This document shows, one piece after another, positions 16,103-24,544 of a DNA stretch of 35,896 nt. Source of the DNA: Halobacteriales archaeon QS_4_69_31 (GTDB lineage Archaea > Halobacteriota > Halobacteria > Halobacteriales > Haloarculaceae). Below the pieces are notes generated by a model. It worked only from the letters and a program-made list of their open reading frames with translations. It did not search any database and was not told where the DNA came from. The stretch lies in assembly GCA_003021655.1 (NCBI GenBank), contig PXRP01000030.1:52181-88076 (forward strand), read 5' to 3'. How positions within the stretch are numbered: the stretch's first letter is position 1; each line of letters starts with the position of its first letter. Made by a program: the position numbers and the translations under genes.

Positions 16103-18064
16103 CTATTTCCCTTCGAACTCGGGTTCGCGGTCCTGCTGGAAGGCGGCCAGCCCCTCCCAGACGTCGTCGGTGGTAAAGAGGGTCCCGAAGGCGGCGGCCT
16201 CGACTTCGAGGCCGGCGTCGGTGTCGTCCCGGCCCGCGAGCATCGCACGCTTGGTCAGTTTCTGGGCGACGGGCGGGCCGGCGGCCAGGTCACGCGCCAG
16301 TTCCCACTTGCGGTCGTCGTACTCGTCGGGGCCGACGACCTCGTTGACGAAGCCGTAGTCGTACATCGTCTCGGGGTCGTAGTCGTTGCGCGCGGTGAAG
16401 ATGATCTCACTGGCGCGACCCTCTCCGACGACGTGTTTGAGCCGCTGGGTGCCACCCCACCCGGGGAGCAGACCGAGGTTGTGCTCGGGCTGGCCGAACT
16501 GGGCGCCCTCGCTGGCGATCCGCATGTCCGCGGCGGTCGCCAGTTCCATCCCGCCGCCGAGACAGTAGCCGTCGACGGCCGCGAGGACGGGCATACCGAC
16601 CTCCTCCAGGCGGCCGAACACCTGCTGGCCCTCGCGAGACATGTCGGCGGCGGCGAGCGGGCTCTCGGGGGAGGCGCTGGCGGCGTCGAACCCCGCCGAG
16701 AACGCCCGGTCGCCGCTCCCCTCCAGGAGGACCGCACGGACGTCGTCGTCGGCCTCGAACTCGTCGAGAGCGGCGTCAAGTTCGTCGATCATCCGCGGCG
16801 TGATGGTGTTCATCCGCTGGGGCCTGTCGAGTTCGATGTGACCGACCATCCCGTCAACGCTCACCTTGACCTGTTCGTAGCTGTGCTCCGACTCCTCGTC
16901 CTCGTTGTAGAAGCCGCCCGCCTCGGCGGCCGCACGGAGCCCGTCTGAGACCGCGTACCGCGGGTGGCCGGTCTCCTCGTGGAGGCCTTCGAGCGTCTCG
17001 ACGAGCGCCGCGAGGCCGTGTTCGTCGGCCATGCGTCCGGGCCCCTCCGGGAAGCCGGCGCCCAGCCCCATCGCCTCGTCGACGTCGCCGACCCGGGCAA
17101 CGTCGTTCTCGACCAGTTTGCCCACCTCGTTGGCCATCACTGCCAGCAGTCGGTCGGCGACGTCCTCGCGGGCCTCGTCGCTTGGGATCTCGACGCCGCC
17201 GTTCTCGTAGTCGTAAAAGCCCTCGCCCGTCTTCTTGCCGAGTTCCTCGGCCTCGACTTTCTCTTTTAGGAGCGGACAGGGCTCGTAGGCCTCGCCCAGG
17301 ACCTCGTTCATGTACTCAAGGACGTGCAGGGTCACGTCGTGGCCGACCTGGTCGCCGAGTTCGAACGCCCCCATCGGCATCCCCATCTCGAAACTGGTCG
17401 TCGAGTCGACCTCGGCGACGGTCGCGACCCCGTCGTGGACGAGCCAGCAGGTCTCGTTCATCAGCGGGACGAGCACGCGGTTGACGATGAACCCCGGCGA
17501 GTCCTTGCGCACCCGGACCGGCGACTTCTCGAACGCCTCGGCGAGTTCCTCGACCGCGTCGAGTGTCTCCTCGCTGGTGTGCTCGCCCGAGATGACCTCG
17601 ACCAGCGTCATCCGCACCGGCGGATTGAAGAAGTGCATCCCGCAGAACTGCTCGGGCCGGTCGGTCACCTCCGAGAGTTCGGTCACCGAGAGGCTGGAGG
17701 TGTTCGTCGCGAAGATGGCCTCGTCGGGGGCGTACTGTTCGAGTTCCTCGTAGACATCTTTTTTTGTCGACATCTGTTCGGGGACGGCCTCGATGACGAC
17801 GTCGGCGTCGCTGGCCGCCTCCTCGAAGTCGACCAGCGGCGTGACGCGCTCGAGCGTCGCGTCGGCCTCGCTCTCGCTTATCTGGCCCCTCTCGGCGAGT
17901 TTGCCCAGCGACCACTCGATCTGGTCGTAGCCGTTCTGGACGAACTCCTCTTTGATGTCGCGCAGTCGCACGTCGTAGCCAGCCAGTGCCGCGACCTCGG
18001 CGATGCCGTGGCCCATGTTCCCCGCACCGAGTACCGTGATACGCTCGATATCCTCGAAGTCCAT
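16103..18064 (-). CDS. 3-hydroxyacyl-CoA dehydrogenase / enoyl-CoA hydratase fusion
   Basis: This 653-aa bifunctional beta-oxidation enzyme has the domains in the order dehydrogenase then hydratase, the reverse of bacterial FadB. The Rossmann NAD loop is VLGAGNMGHGIAEV (about 10-23). The HAD substrate region is CGMHFFNPPVRMTLVEVI, and the HAD C-terminal dimer domain runs to about 390. The crotonase domain begins near residue 405. It has the oxyanion-hole segment AFSAGFD, GYCLGGGMELA, and QPEHNLGLLPGWGGTQRL. Both acidic catalytic residues (E of GMELA and E of QPEHNLG) are present. It hydrates trans-2-enoyl-CoA and oxidises the product to 3-ketoacyl-CoA. The start at 18064 (MDFEDIERITVLGAG) is chosen over the ATG at 18097, which adds an Arg/Ser stretch. 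It is divergent from acyl-CoA dehydrogenase, the preceding step. Confidence 0.9.
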   Translation of the reverse strand: MDFEDIERITVLGAGNMGHGIAEVAALAGYDVRLRDIKEEFVQNGYDQIEWSLGKLAERGQISESEADATLERVTPLVDFEEAASDADVVIEAVPEQMSTKKDVYEELEQYAPDEAIFATNTSSLSVTELSEVTDRPEQFCGMHFFNPPVRMTLVEVISGEHTSEETLDAVEELAEAFEKSPVRVRKDSPGFIVNRVLVPLMNETCWLVHDGVATVAEVDSTTSFEMGMPMGAFELGDQVGHDVTLHVLEYMNEVLGEAYEPCPLLKEKVEAEELGKKTGEGFYDYENGGVEIPSDEAREDVADRLLAVMANEVGKLVENDVARVGDVDEAMGLGAGFPEGPGRMADEHGLAALVETLEGLHEETGHPRYAVSDGLRAAAEAGGFYNEDEESEHSYEQVKVSVDGMVGHIELDRPQRMNTITPRMIDELDAALDEFEADDDVRAVLLEGSGDRAFSAGFDAASASPESPLAAADMSREGQQVFGRLEEVGMPVLAAVDGYCLGGGMELATAADMRIASEGAQFGQPEHNLGLLPGWGGTQRLKHVVGEGRASEIIFTARNDYDPETMYDYGFVNEVVGPDEYDDRKWELARDLAAGPPVAQKLTKRAMLAGRDDTDAGLEVEAAAFGTLFTTDDVWEGLAAFQQDREPEFEGK

Positions 18065-18146
18065 AGCGTGTGAACGGTCGCTCGGCTCCCGTTTCAAGGT
18101 TTCTCTCCCTCGAAAACCCCCAACGGGTTTGATATTGTGTAAGAAC

Positions 18147-18155
18147 TATTATATA
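18147..18155 (+). promoter_or_regulatory. Strong TATA box of the acyl-CoA dehydrogenase gene
   Basis: TATTATATA is centred 28 nt before the ATG at 18179 and is one of the clearest A/T-rich boxes in the window. It predicts a leaderless mRNA. The 114-nt divergent region is shared with the HAD-ECH gene. Confidence 0.75.
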
Positions 18156-18178
18156 CGCCGCGCGTCAACGTATCACAT

Positions 18179-19336
18179 ATGGATTTCACGCTCACCGACG
18201 AGCAACAGCAGGTCCGCGACGAGGTCAGGCGATTCGCGGACAACGAGATCAGGCCTGTCGCGACGGAGTACGACCGAGCGGAGAAGTTCCCGCACGAGAT
18301 CGTCGACCAGGCGGCCGAGCTCGGGCTGGTCGGGGCGAACATCCCGGTCGAGTACGGCGGCGTCGGCTACGACTACCTGACGAACATCGTCATCATCGAG
18401 GAGTTGTTCGCGGCCGACGCGGGGACCGGGCTGAGTATCGCGGCGGCCGCGTTCGGCGCGGACGCGCTCATCGGTTTCGGGACCGACGACCAGAAAGAGC
18501 GGTTCCTGGAACCGGTCGCGACCGGCGAGGCGATCATGGGTTCGGCCATCAGCGAGCCGGACGTCGGGTCGGACGTCTCGGCGGTGTCGACCAGCGCCGA
18601 GAAGGACGGCGACGAGTGGGTCGTCAACGGCAACAAGATGTGGATCACCAACGGCTCGGTGGGGGATTTCTTCGTCGTCCTCTGTGAGACCGACCCTGAG
18701 GCCGAGGGGCGGTACAACGGCTTCTCGCAGATCGTTGTCGAGGCCGACCGCGACGGCTTCGAGGCCGAGAAGATCACGGGGAAACTCGGGATCCGCGCCT
18801 CGGACACGGCCGAACTGCTCTTCGACGACGTCCGGGTACCCGAGGAGAACCTCGTGGGGACCCGCGGGGGCGGGTTCCTGCAGTTGATGCAGTTTTTCGA
18901 CGAGACGCGCACCGCCGTGGCGGCACAGGGGGTCGGTATCGCCCGCGGCGCGGCCGAGCGCGCCCTCGAGTACGCCCAGGAGCGCGAGCAGTTCGACCGC
19001 CCGATAAGCGAGTTCCAGGCCATCCAGCACAAACTCGCGGAGATGTACACGGAGACAGAGGCCGCGCGGCAACTCACCTACAAGTCGGCCTGGAGCGTCG
19101 ACCACAGGGAAGACCAGCTCACGAAACTCGCCTCGATGGCCAAGGAGTACGCCTCCCGCGTGGCCGTCGAGGTAGCCGACGAAGCCGTCCAGGTCTACGG
19201 CGGGGCGGGCTACGTCGACGACTTCGACGTCGAGCGGTTCTACCGCGACGCGAAGATCACCCAGATCTACGAGGGCACCACCGAGATCCAGAAGAACATC
19301 ATCGCCCGCGAGTTGCTCGGCAAGGGGATGGTCTGA
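18179..19336 (+). CDS. Acyl-CoA dehydrogenase
   Basis: This 385-aa flavoprotein catalyses the first oxidation of beta-oxidation (acyl-CoA to trans-2-enoyl-CoA, FAD). N-terminal helices begin MDFTLTDEQQQVRDEVRRFA. FAD-binding elements are AISEPDVGSD (about 120-130), WITNGSVGDFF, and in the C-terminal domain EREQFDRPISEFQAIQHKLA. The catalytic base Glu is the E of IYEGTTEIQ near residue 365. YGGAGYVDDFDVERFYRD matches the family. Length is standard. It is divergently paired with the HAD-ECH fusion, which supplies the next two steps, so a shared fatty-acid regulon is expected. The thiolase and electron-transfer flavoprotein genes are not here. Chain-length preference is not readable. Confidence 0.93.
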   Translation: MDFTLTDEQQQVRDEVRRFADNEIRPVATEYDRAEKFPHEIVDQAAELGLVGANIPVEYGGVGYDYLTNIVIIEELFAADAGTGLSIAAAAFGADALIGFGTDDQKERFLEPVATGEAIMGSAISEPDVGSDVSAVSTSAEKDGDEWVVNGNKMWITNGSVGDFFVVLCETDPEAEGRYNGFSQIVVEADRDGFEAEKITGKLGIRASDTAELLFDDVRVPEENLVGTRGGGFLQLMQFFDETRTAVAAQGVGIARGAAERALEYAQEREQFDRPISEFQAIQHKLAEMYTETEAARQLTYKSAWSVDHREDQLTKLASMAKEYASRVAVEVADEAVQVYGGAGYVDDFDVERFYRDAKITQIYEGTTEIQKNIIARELLGKGMV

Positions 19337-19351
19337 ACCCCGTCTCCGCGG

Positions 19352-19405
19352 CCTCCTGGCCGTGTCGCATCATTTAGCAACCTCCTGGCCGTGTCGCATC
19401 ATTTA
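19352..19405. repeat. Two exact 25-bp direct repeats after the acyl-CoA dehydrogenase gene
   Basis: A 25-nt unit starting CCTCCTGGCC and ending ATCATTTA occurs at 19352-19376 and 19381-19405 (period 29) with no mismatch. It begins 15 nt after the acyl-CoA dehydrogenase stop. It may be a slippage duplication; each copy ends in an A/T-rich ATTTA that could serve as a weak TATA box or terminator. Confidence 0.9.
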
Positions 19406-19570
19406 CAAAGCTGGGCGAACGACTAGTAGGTATGCGCTACGGGCGCTCGCGTTCGTCCGGTCGTATCGCCTTCGACCAGCCAGCGCTGGGCCGGCGGTGT
19501 TGTTGTTGAGCGCCCGCTCTTTCTGACGGCTCGCCCAGCCCGCAGACCACACTCACAGACCGGACACCCA

Positions 19571-20296
19571 ATGTTCGACAGATTCACCGAAGACGTTCGC
19601 ACAGTCAGAGAGACAGACCCCGCGGCGAAATCCACCGCCGAGGTGTTGCTGTACGCGGGACTGCACGCCGTCTGGGCCCACCGGGTCGCCCACTGGCTCT
19701 GGAACCGGGGGTTCCGGCTCACGGCCCGTGCGCTCTCGCAGGTCACGCGCTTCGTGACCGGCGTCGAGATCCACCCCGCCGCGACACTGGGGCGGCGCGT
19801 CGTCATCGACCACGGGATGGGCGTCGTCGTCGGCGAAACCGCCGAGGTCGGTGACGACGTCTCGATGTACCACGGCGTGACGCTGGGCGGGAGCGACCCG
19901 CGACCGGTCAAGCGTCATCCCACCGTCCGCGACGGCGTGACGCTGGGCGCGCGTGCGACGCTCATCGGCGACATCACCGTCGGGGAGGGCGCGACGGTCG
20001 GTGCCGGCGCGGTCGTGGTCGAGGACGTGCCCCCCGGTGCGACCGTCGCGGGCAACCCCGCGGAGCGGGTCGACACCCCGGACCAGGAGACCGCACCGGA
20101 GTCTCGCGACACTCCCGAGGACCCGCTGGCCGACCCCGCGGCCGGCGACGGAGGCCCCGCCGACCCCCTGACCGGGGACGGACAGTCCGCTGACCCATCG
20201 ACCGGGGACGGACGGGCCGGTGACACATCGACCGGGAACGGTGAAATCTCGGCCTGCGAGGAGGTGCCGGACCCGGCGTGGGTCCCCGGCGGATAG
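19571..20296 (+). CDS. cysE: Serine O-acetyltransferase (hexapeptide-repeat acyltransferase)
   Basis: This 241-aa protein makes O-acetylserine from serine and acetyl-CoA, the first step of cysteine synthesis. The N-terminal helical part (residues 1-60, [17 protein letters not shown]) precedes the left-handed beta-helix of hexapeptide repeats (about 65-170). The latter has the catalytic/acceptor stretch [20 protein letters not shown] and [10 protein letters not shown], with His in DHG and YHG. Odd point: the C-terminal tail after about residue 172 is not part of the fold. It is acidic, Gly/Pro/Thr-rich and contains three 10-residue repeats (20144-20233). The usual CysE ends soon after GNPAERV. 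The gene is 44 nt upstream of the DNA glycosylase gene and probably co-transcribed with it. Confidence 0.88.
   Translation: MFDRFTEDVRTVRETDPAAKSTAEVLLYAGLHAVWAHRVAHWLWNRGFRLTARALSQVTRFVTGVEIHPAATLGRRVVIDHGMGVVVGETAEVGDDVSMYHGVTLGGSDPRPVKRHPTVRDGVTLGARATLIGDITVGEGATVGAGAVVVEDVPPGATVAGNPAERVDTPDQETAPESRDTPEDPLADPAAGDGGPADPLTGDGQSADPSTGDGRAGDTSTGNGEISACEEVPDPAWVPGG
20144..20233 (+). repeat. Three 30-bp in-frame repeats in the cysE tail
   Basis: Units at 20144-20173, 20174-20203 and 20204-20233 encode variants of G-D-G-x-x-(A/G)-D-x-(L/S)-T, with a partial fourth unit after. The 30-nt period keeps the frame. Divergence between units rises along the array. Confidence 0.85.
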
Positions 20297-20340
20297 CCCG
20301 TCCGAAACCGCCATCAGTGACCGGCCCCCAGCGGGACGTG

Positions 20341-21096
20341 ATGACCTCCGAGAGAGAGCGGGAGACGACCGACCCCCAGAGTGGCGAGTCCGCGGAGGGC
20401 GTCAAGGCCGCTGATGCCGCCGAGGCCGCGGAGGGAGCCGAGGCCGCTGAAGCCGCCGAGGCCGCGGAGGGAGCCGAGGCCGCTGAAGCCGCCGAGGCCG
20501 CGGGGACGGCCACCGCGGCTGACGCCTATGACGCCCTCGTGGTAGACCCGGCGCTCGGGTCCGTCGTCGAGGCGCACGGACCCCTCTCCCTGGAGCCGGC
20601 TGAGGACCTCTACGAGCGCCTCGTCGTCTCGCTGATACGCCAGCAGGTGTCGATGGAGGCCGCGGCCGCGATCCGAGAGCGCCTGTTCGAACGCGTCGAG
20701 GTGACCCCCGAGGCGGTCCTGGCGGCCGACCGGGAACTGCTCCGCGACGCAGGACTCTCGGCGGCCAAGACCGACTACGTCAGGTCCACCGCGAGAGCGT
20801 TCCGCGAGTGGGGCTGGGACCACGACTACTTCACGGGCATGGACGACACGGCGGTCGCCGACGAACTGAGCGAGGTCCGCGGCATCGGCCCGTGGACCGC
20901 CAAGATGGTCCTGCTGTTCGGTCTCAGTCGCCCGGACGTCTTCCCGGTCGAGGACCTGGGCATCAGGAAGGGTATGCGGGCCGTCTTCGACGAGGACCTC
21001 TCCCGGAGCGAGATGCGCGAGCGCGCGTCGGCGTGGACACCGTACCGGAGTTACGCCAGCCTCTATCTCTGGCGCGCAGTCGAGAACGGGGAGTGA
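20341..21096 (+). CDS. DNA-3-methyladenine glycosylase (AlkA-like, HhH-GPD)
   Basis: This 251-aa base-excision glycosylase removes alkylated purines. The HhH-GPD core begins near residue 60. Its hairpin is EVRGIGPWTAKMVLLFGL (about 177-194, GIG at 181-183 region), followed by the catalytic Asp205 in PVEDLGIRKG. An RQQVS segment (about 101-105) belongs to the first helix. The first 60 residues are an Ala/Glu low-complexity leader built on 36-bp repeats, not part of the enzyme. ATG 20341 (MTSERERETTDPQSGE) is preferred to the ATG at 20278, which lies inside cysE. Acid-rich N-terminal leaders occur in haloarchaeal proteins, but such repetition is unusual. It acts in the cytoplasm and follows cysE by 44 nt. 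Confidence 0.85.
   Translation: MTSERERETTDPQSGESAEGVKAADAAEAAEGAEAAEAAEAAEGAEAAEAAEAAGTATAADAYDALVVDPALGSVVEAHGPLSLEPAEDLYERLVVSLIRQQVSMEAAAAIRERLFERVEVTPEAVLAADRELLRDAGLSAAKTDYVRSTARAFREWGWDHDYFTGMDDTAVADELSEVRGIGPWTAKMVLLFGLSRPDVFPVEDLGIRKGMRAVFDEDLSRSEMRERASAWTPYRSYASLYLWRAVENGE
20416..20503 (+). repeat. 36-bp tandem repeats in the glycosylase N-terminus (Ala/Glu-rich)
   Basis: Two exact 36-nt units (20416-20451, 20452-20487) and the start of a third (20488-20503) encode AAEAAEGAEAAE in frame. Perfect identity suggests recent slippage or unequal exchange. It lies 180 nt from the cysE tail repeats. Confidence 0.9.
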
Positions 21097-21227
21097 AGAC
21101 CGGACGGCCAACGGGCGCGGATTACCCCTGGAGGTCCATCTCGTCCCGGCTACTGATGGTGGTCGGACGCGGGCGGCCGCCGGTCGGCTACTCGTGGCGC
21201 TCCGGGTGAGCGGGCAGAACAGGTCGG

Positions 21228-21329
21228 CTACTCGTACCGGTCCGGCGCAGGAGGACGTCGGCCGGCGAGCGTCGCCCGCACCTGGCGGGCGGCCTCCGTC
21301 GCGGCGCGGGCCCGCTCCGAATCGGTCAT
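21228..21329 (-). CDS. Possible 33-aa small protein downstream of dnaK
   Basis: ATG 21329 opens a 33-codon frame on the minus strand (MTDSERARAATEAARQVRAT ... PDRYE). It is the only protein-like stretch between dnaK (ends 21492) and the glycosylase. The helical Ala/Arg composition looks plausible, but no ribosome site or TATA box is convincing and no family is recognised. Just beyond it a 14-nt block is repeated (21182-21195 and 21222-21235), so the region may be a rearranged gene end. It is also possible that the frame is random. Confidence 0.25.
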   Translation of the reverse strand: MTDSERARAATEAARQVRATLAGRRPPAPDRYE

Positions 21330-21491
21330 GCTGGAGGGTTGCATATCCACCCCTACCGGCCGCCCGGATAAGCGTCTCGTGGAGACTCAAACGCGCGTTT
21401 GACCGGCCGGCGGGGGATCCACCGATTTCTATTCAATCGGCGCCAGGGGCCGCCGATTCCGCGTAGACCCGGAGGGGGCCGCCGACTCCCG

Positions 21492-23402
21492 TTACTCCTC
21501 GTCGTCCTCGTCGTCGACGTCCTCGAAGTCGGCGTCGACGTACTCCTCGCCCTGGCCGGCGGCGCCCGCGCCTGGTCCCGCGCCCGCGCCGGCAGCGCCG
21601 GCACCGGGACCGCCGCCCATACCGCCGGGGCCGGCACCCGCGGCGCCGGCGCCCTCGGCGGCTTGCTGCTGGTACATCTGCTTGCCGATCTCCTGGAGCT
21701 GTTCGGCCAGGTCCTCGGTGACCGCCTCGCAGTCCTCTTTGGTGGCGTCGTCGTCTTCGAGAGTCTCCTCGACGGCCTCGATGTGCTCCTCGATGTCGGC
21801 TTCGAGGTCGTCGTCGATGGTCTCCTCGTTCTCGTCCATCAGCGTCCGGGCGCGCTGGATGGTGCTCTCGGCCTGGTTGCGCGCCTCGATGCGCTCGCGG
21901 CGCTGCTGGTCTTCCTCGGCGTGTTCCTCGGCCTCCTGTTGCATCTGCTCTATCTGCTCGTCCGAGAGGCCGGCGCCGCCCTCGATGGTGATGTCCTCCG
22001 TGTTGCCAGAGCCCTTGTCCTCGGCGGTGACGTTGACGATGCCGTTCTCGTCGATAGAGAAGGTCACCTCGATCTGTGGGGTGCCGGCGGGTGCCGGCGG
22101 GATGCCCGTCAGCGCGAACTCGCCGAGCAGTTCGTTCTCCCCGGCGATCTCGCGTTCGCCCTGGAAGACGCGGATCTGGACCTGCGTCTGGTTGTCCGCC
22201 GCCGTCGTGAACACCTTCGACTCCTCTGTGGGGATGGTGGTGTTTTTCTCGATGAGACGCTCGAAGAGACCGCCCTTGACCTCGACGCCCAGCGAGAGAG
22301 GCGTCACGTCCAGCAGGACGATGTCCTCGACGTCACCCGAGAGGACGCCGCCCTGGATGGCCGCGCCGAGCGCGACGGCCTCGTCTGGGTTGACGTTCTT
22401 CTTGGGCTCCTTGCCGGTGAGTTCCTCGACGTTCTCCTGGACCTGGGGCATCCGCGTCGACCCGCCGACGAGGATCACCTCGTCGATGTCTGACTTGTCG
22501 TAGCCCGCGTCCGCGAGCGCCTGCTCGGTCGGTTCGACGGTCCGCGCGATCAGGTCCTGGGTCAGCGACTCGAACTTCGCGCGAGTGATCGTCTCTTCGA
22601 GGTCCTTCGGGCCGTCGTCGTCGGCGGCGATGAAGGGGAGCGTGACGGTCGTCTCCTTGCGCGAGGAGAGTTCGTGTTTGGCCTCCTCGGCGGCGTCTCG
22701 CAGCCGCTGGAGGGCCTGGCGCTCCTGCCGGAGGTCGATGCCGTGTTCGTCCTCGAACTGGTCTGCCAGGTAGTCGATGATCGCCTCGTCCCAGTCGTCG
22801 CCGCCCAGGTCGTTGTCGCCGTTGGTGGCGACCACTTCGTAGACGCCGCCGCCCAGGTCCAGAATCGAGACGTCGAAGGTGCCGCCGCCGAGGTCGTAGA
22901 CGAGCACGGTCTGGTCGGTCTCGTCGTCGAGCCCGTAGGCCATCGCCGCGGCCGTCGGCTCGTTGACGATGCGTTCGACCTCGAAGCCGGCGATCTCGCC
23001 GGCGTCCTTGGTCGCCTGGCGCTGGCGGTCAGAGAAGTAGGCGGGGACCGTGATGACGGCTTTCTCTACCTCGTCGCCGAGGTACTCCTCGGCGTCCCGT
23101 TTGATCTTCTGGAGGATCATCGCCGAGACCTGCTCGGGCGTGTACTCCTCGCCGCCCAGCGTGACGGTGTAGTCGTCGCCCATGTGGCGCTTTATCGACT
23201 GGACCGTCTGGTCGGGGTTCTGGACGGCCTGGTTTTTCGCCGGCTTGCCCACGAGGCGCTCGCCGTCGGAGAACGAGACGACCGAGGGGGTGGTCCGCTC
23301 GCCCTCGCTGTTGACGATGATCTCCGGGTCACCGCCTTCCATGACCGCGAACGCGCTGTTCGTGGTCCCGAGGTCGATTCCGAGAATCTTGTTGCTCGCC
23401 AT
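21492..23402 (-). CDS. dnaK: Molecular chaperone DnaK (Hsp70)
   Basis: This 636-aa Hsp70 folds and refolds proteins with ATP. The N-terminal ATPase has [12 protein letters not shown] (about 7-18), the phosphate-2 motif [18 protein letters not shown], and [10 protein letters not shown]. The substrate domain follows, with [16 protein letters not shown]. The C-terminal lid ends in a Gly/Ala/Met-rich tail and the [13 protein letters not shown] acidic end. It works with GrpE (encoded 223 nt upstream, same strand) and DnaJ, which is absent from the window. A TATA-like CTTTTAA on the minus strand (23431-23437) lies 29-35 nt before the ATG, and a second A/T box is at 23520-23527. Length is normal; no lesion. 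Confidence 0.97.
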   Translation of the reverse strand: MASNKILGIDLGTTNSAFAVMEGGDPEIIVNSEGERTTPSVVSFSDGERLVGKPAKNQAVQNPDQTVQSIKRHMGDDYTVTLGGEEYTPEQVSAMILQKIKRDAEEYLGDEVEKAVITVPAYFSDRQRQATKDAGEIAGFEVERIVNEPTAAAMAYGLDDETDQTVLVYDLGGGTFDVSILDLGGGVYEVVATNGDNDLGGDDWDEAIIDYLADQFEDEHGIDLRQERQALQRLRDAAEEAKHELSSRKETTVTLPFIAADDDGPKDLEETITRAKFESLTQDLIARTVEPTEQALADAGYDKSDIDEVILVGGSTRMPQVQENVEELTGKEPKKNVNPDEAVALGAAIQGGVLSGDVEDIVLLDVTPLSLGVEVKGGLFERLIEKNTTIPTEESKVFTTAADNQTQVQIRVFQGEREIAGENELLGEFALTGIPPAPAGTPQIEVTFSIDENGIVNVTAEDKGSGNTEDITIEGGAGLSDEQIEQMQQEAEEHAEEDQQRRERIEARNQAESTIQRARTLMDENEETIDDDLEADIEEHIEAVEETLEDDDATKEDCEAVTEDLAEQLQEIGKQMYQQQAAEGAGAAGAGPGGMGGGPGAGAAGAGAGPGAGAAGQGEEYVDADFEDVDDEDDEE

Positions 23403-23430
23403 GTTGTCCCTAGGTATCCGATTCGTCCGG

Positions 23431-23437
23431 TTAAAAG
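23431..23437 (-). promoter_or_regulatory. Proximal TATA box for dnaK
   Basis: Minus-strand CTTTTAA, centred 32 nt before the dnaK ATG at 23402, implies a transcript start a few bases before the ATG. This gives dnaK its own promoter rather than only read-through from grpE. Confidence 0.5.
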
Positions 23438-23519
23438 TTGCTAGACAGGCCGAACCACACTCCTCGTATCCGGGGCTCTCCCGGTAGTTTTCCAGGGGCT
23501 TGTGTGGCTGACCGCCACG

Positions 23520-23527
23520 TATAAATT
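23520..23527. promoter_or_regulatory. Isolated TATA-like box between grpE and dnaK
   Basis: TATAAATT (plus strand; AATTTATA on minus) is the most TATA-like sequence of the 223-nt dnaK-grpE gap. It is about 120 nt before dnaK, and no plus-strand gene begins at 23545-23555. It could be a second dnaK promoter with a long leader, or a small-RNA promoter. Confidence 0.35.
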
Positions 23528-23626
23528 GACCGCTTTCAGACCGCTCTCCGCCGTCAGCGACGCCAGGTTCGCCATCGAGACCCGACGGGCGTCAGTGGCT
23601 CACTCGATTTCCGCTCGACGGTCGTC

Positions 23627-24457
23627 CTAGTTTTCGTCCCCGCCGCCTTCGCTGTCGTTTCCGCCACTCTCGCTGTCGCCGCCGCCACCCTCGCTGACGG
23701 TCACCTGTGCCGGCCGGAGCACCTTCTCGGCCATGACGTACCCGGGGCGGTGTACGTCGGCGATGGCGTCCTCTGGCTGGTCAGAGTCGACGCGCATCAA
23801 CACCTCGTGGGTGTGTGGGTCGACCGTCTCGCCCGGTTCCGGGTCGACCACGTCGACGTTCTCCTCGTCGAGGACGCGGTCGAACTGGGTCAGCGTCGTC
23901 TCGATACCCTCGCGGATGTCGTCGGCGTCGGCCGTCTCCTGGTCTAGCGCCCGCAGGAGGTTGTCCCGCACGTCGAGCAGGCGCTCGACCAGGTCCTCGG
24001 TCGCGCGCTGTCTCTCCTGCTCGCGGCGTTTCTCCATGCGCTTCTTGTAGTTCTGGAAGTCCGCCTGCTTGCGCTTGAGCTTCGAGGCGACCTCGTCGAG
24101 TTCCGCCTCGCGGTCCTCGAGCTGGCTCTCGAGGGCGTCGACCCGGGCCCGTAGGGCCGCGAGTTCCCGCGCAACCGACTCGGCGTCGGCGGACTCGACG
24201 CGCTCGACGAGCGCCCCGTCGAGGTCCGCCTCCGCCAACTCCTCGTCGAGTTCGTCGTCGAGGGTGGGGGAGTCACCGTCTCGTTCGCGATCGCCCCCGG
24301 CAGCCGCGGCGTCGCCGCTGTCCGCGTCGCCCGTCGCTCCGGCCGCGGTCTGGTCTCCGTTGTCCGCGGCGTCCCCGCTGGCTGTCTCGGCGGCTACGGC
24401 GTCGTCGGGCTTTGACCCCTCGCCCGCGTCGGCGTCTGCGGCGTCCTGCTCGGTCAT
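23627..24457 (-). CDS. grpE: GrpE nucleotide exchange factor
   Basis: This 276-aa protein exchanges ADP on DnaK. Residues 1-85 are an acidic, Asp/Ala/Gly-rich leader. A long coiled coil follows (about 90-150, AALRARVDALESQLEDREAE), then ADFQNYKKRMEKRREQERQ, the four-helix part, and the beta domain that binds DnaK (GETVDPHTHEVLMRV and GYVMAEKVLRPAQVTVSEG). The leader and tail (SEGGGGDSESGG) are acidic, typical for haloarchaea. The start at 24457 is the first Met after the frame crosses the divergent promoter; the frame continues into the neighbour but without GrpE character. Minus-strand CTTTTG (24482-24487) lies 25-30 nt upstream. It is upstream of dnaK on the same strand and divergent from XPB. 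Confidence 0.95.
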   Translation of the reverse strand: MTEQDAADADAGEGSKPDDAVAAETASGDAADNGDQTAAGATGDADSGDAAAAGGDRERDGDSPTLDDELDEELAEADLDGALVERVESADAESVARELAALRARVDALESQLEDREAELDEVASKLKRKQADFQNYKKRMEKRREQERQRATEDLVERLLDVRDNLLRALDQETADADDIREGIETTLTQFDRVLDEENVDVVDPEPGETVDPHTHEVLMRVDSDQPEDAIADVHRPGYVMAEKVLRPAQVTVSEGGGGDSESGGNDSEGGGDEN

Positions 24458-24544
24458 ACCCGGACGAAGGCCGTGAACGGACAAAAGGATTGAGAAACCG
24501 TGCCGGTGGCGGCGCTTATGTGGCCGGCGCGACAACAGCCGGCA

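Noticed and set aside
19441..19515. 8-bp inverted repeat GGGCGCTC / GAGCGCCC upstream of cysE
   Set aside because: Arms are about 60 nt apart and such repeats are common by chance at this GC content.
21122..21160. Minus-strand codons ending SSRDEMDLQG before a stop, like a conserved protein end
   Set aside because: Upstream in-frame stop codons leave only a few residues, and joining them to the 33-aa frame would need both a stop readthrough and a frameshift.
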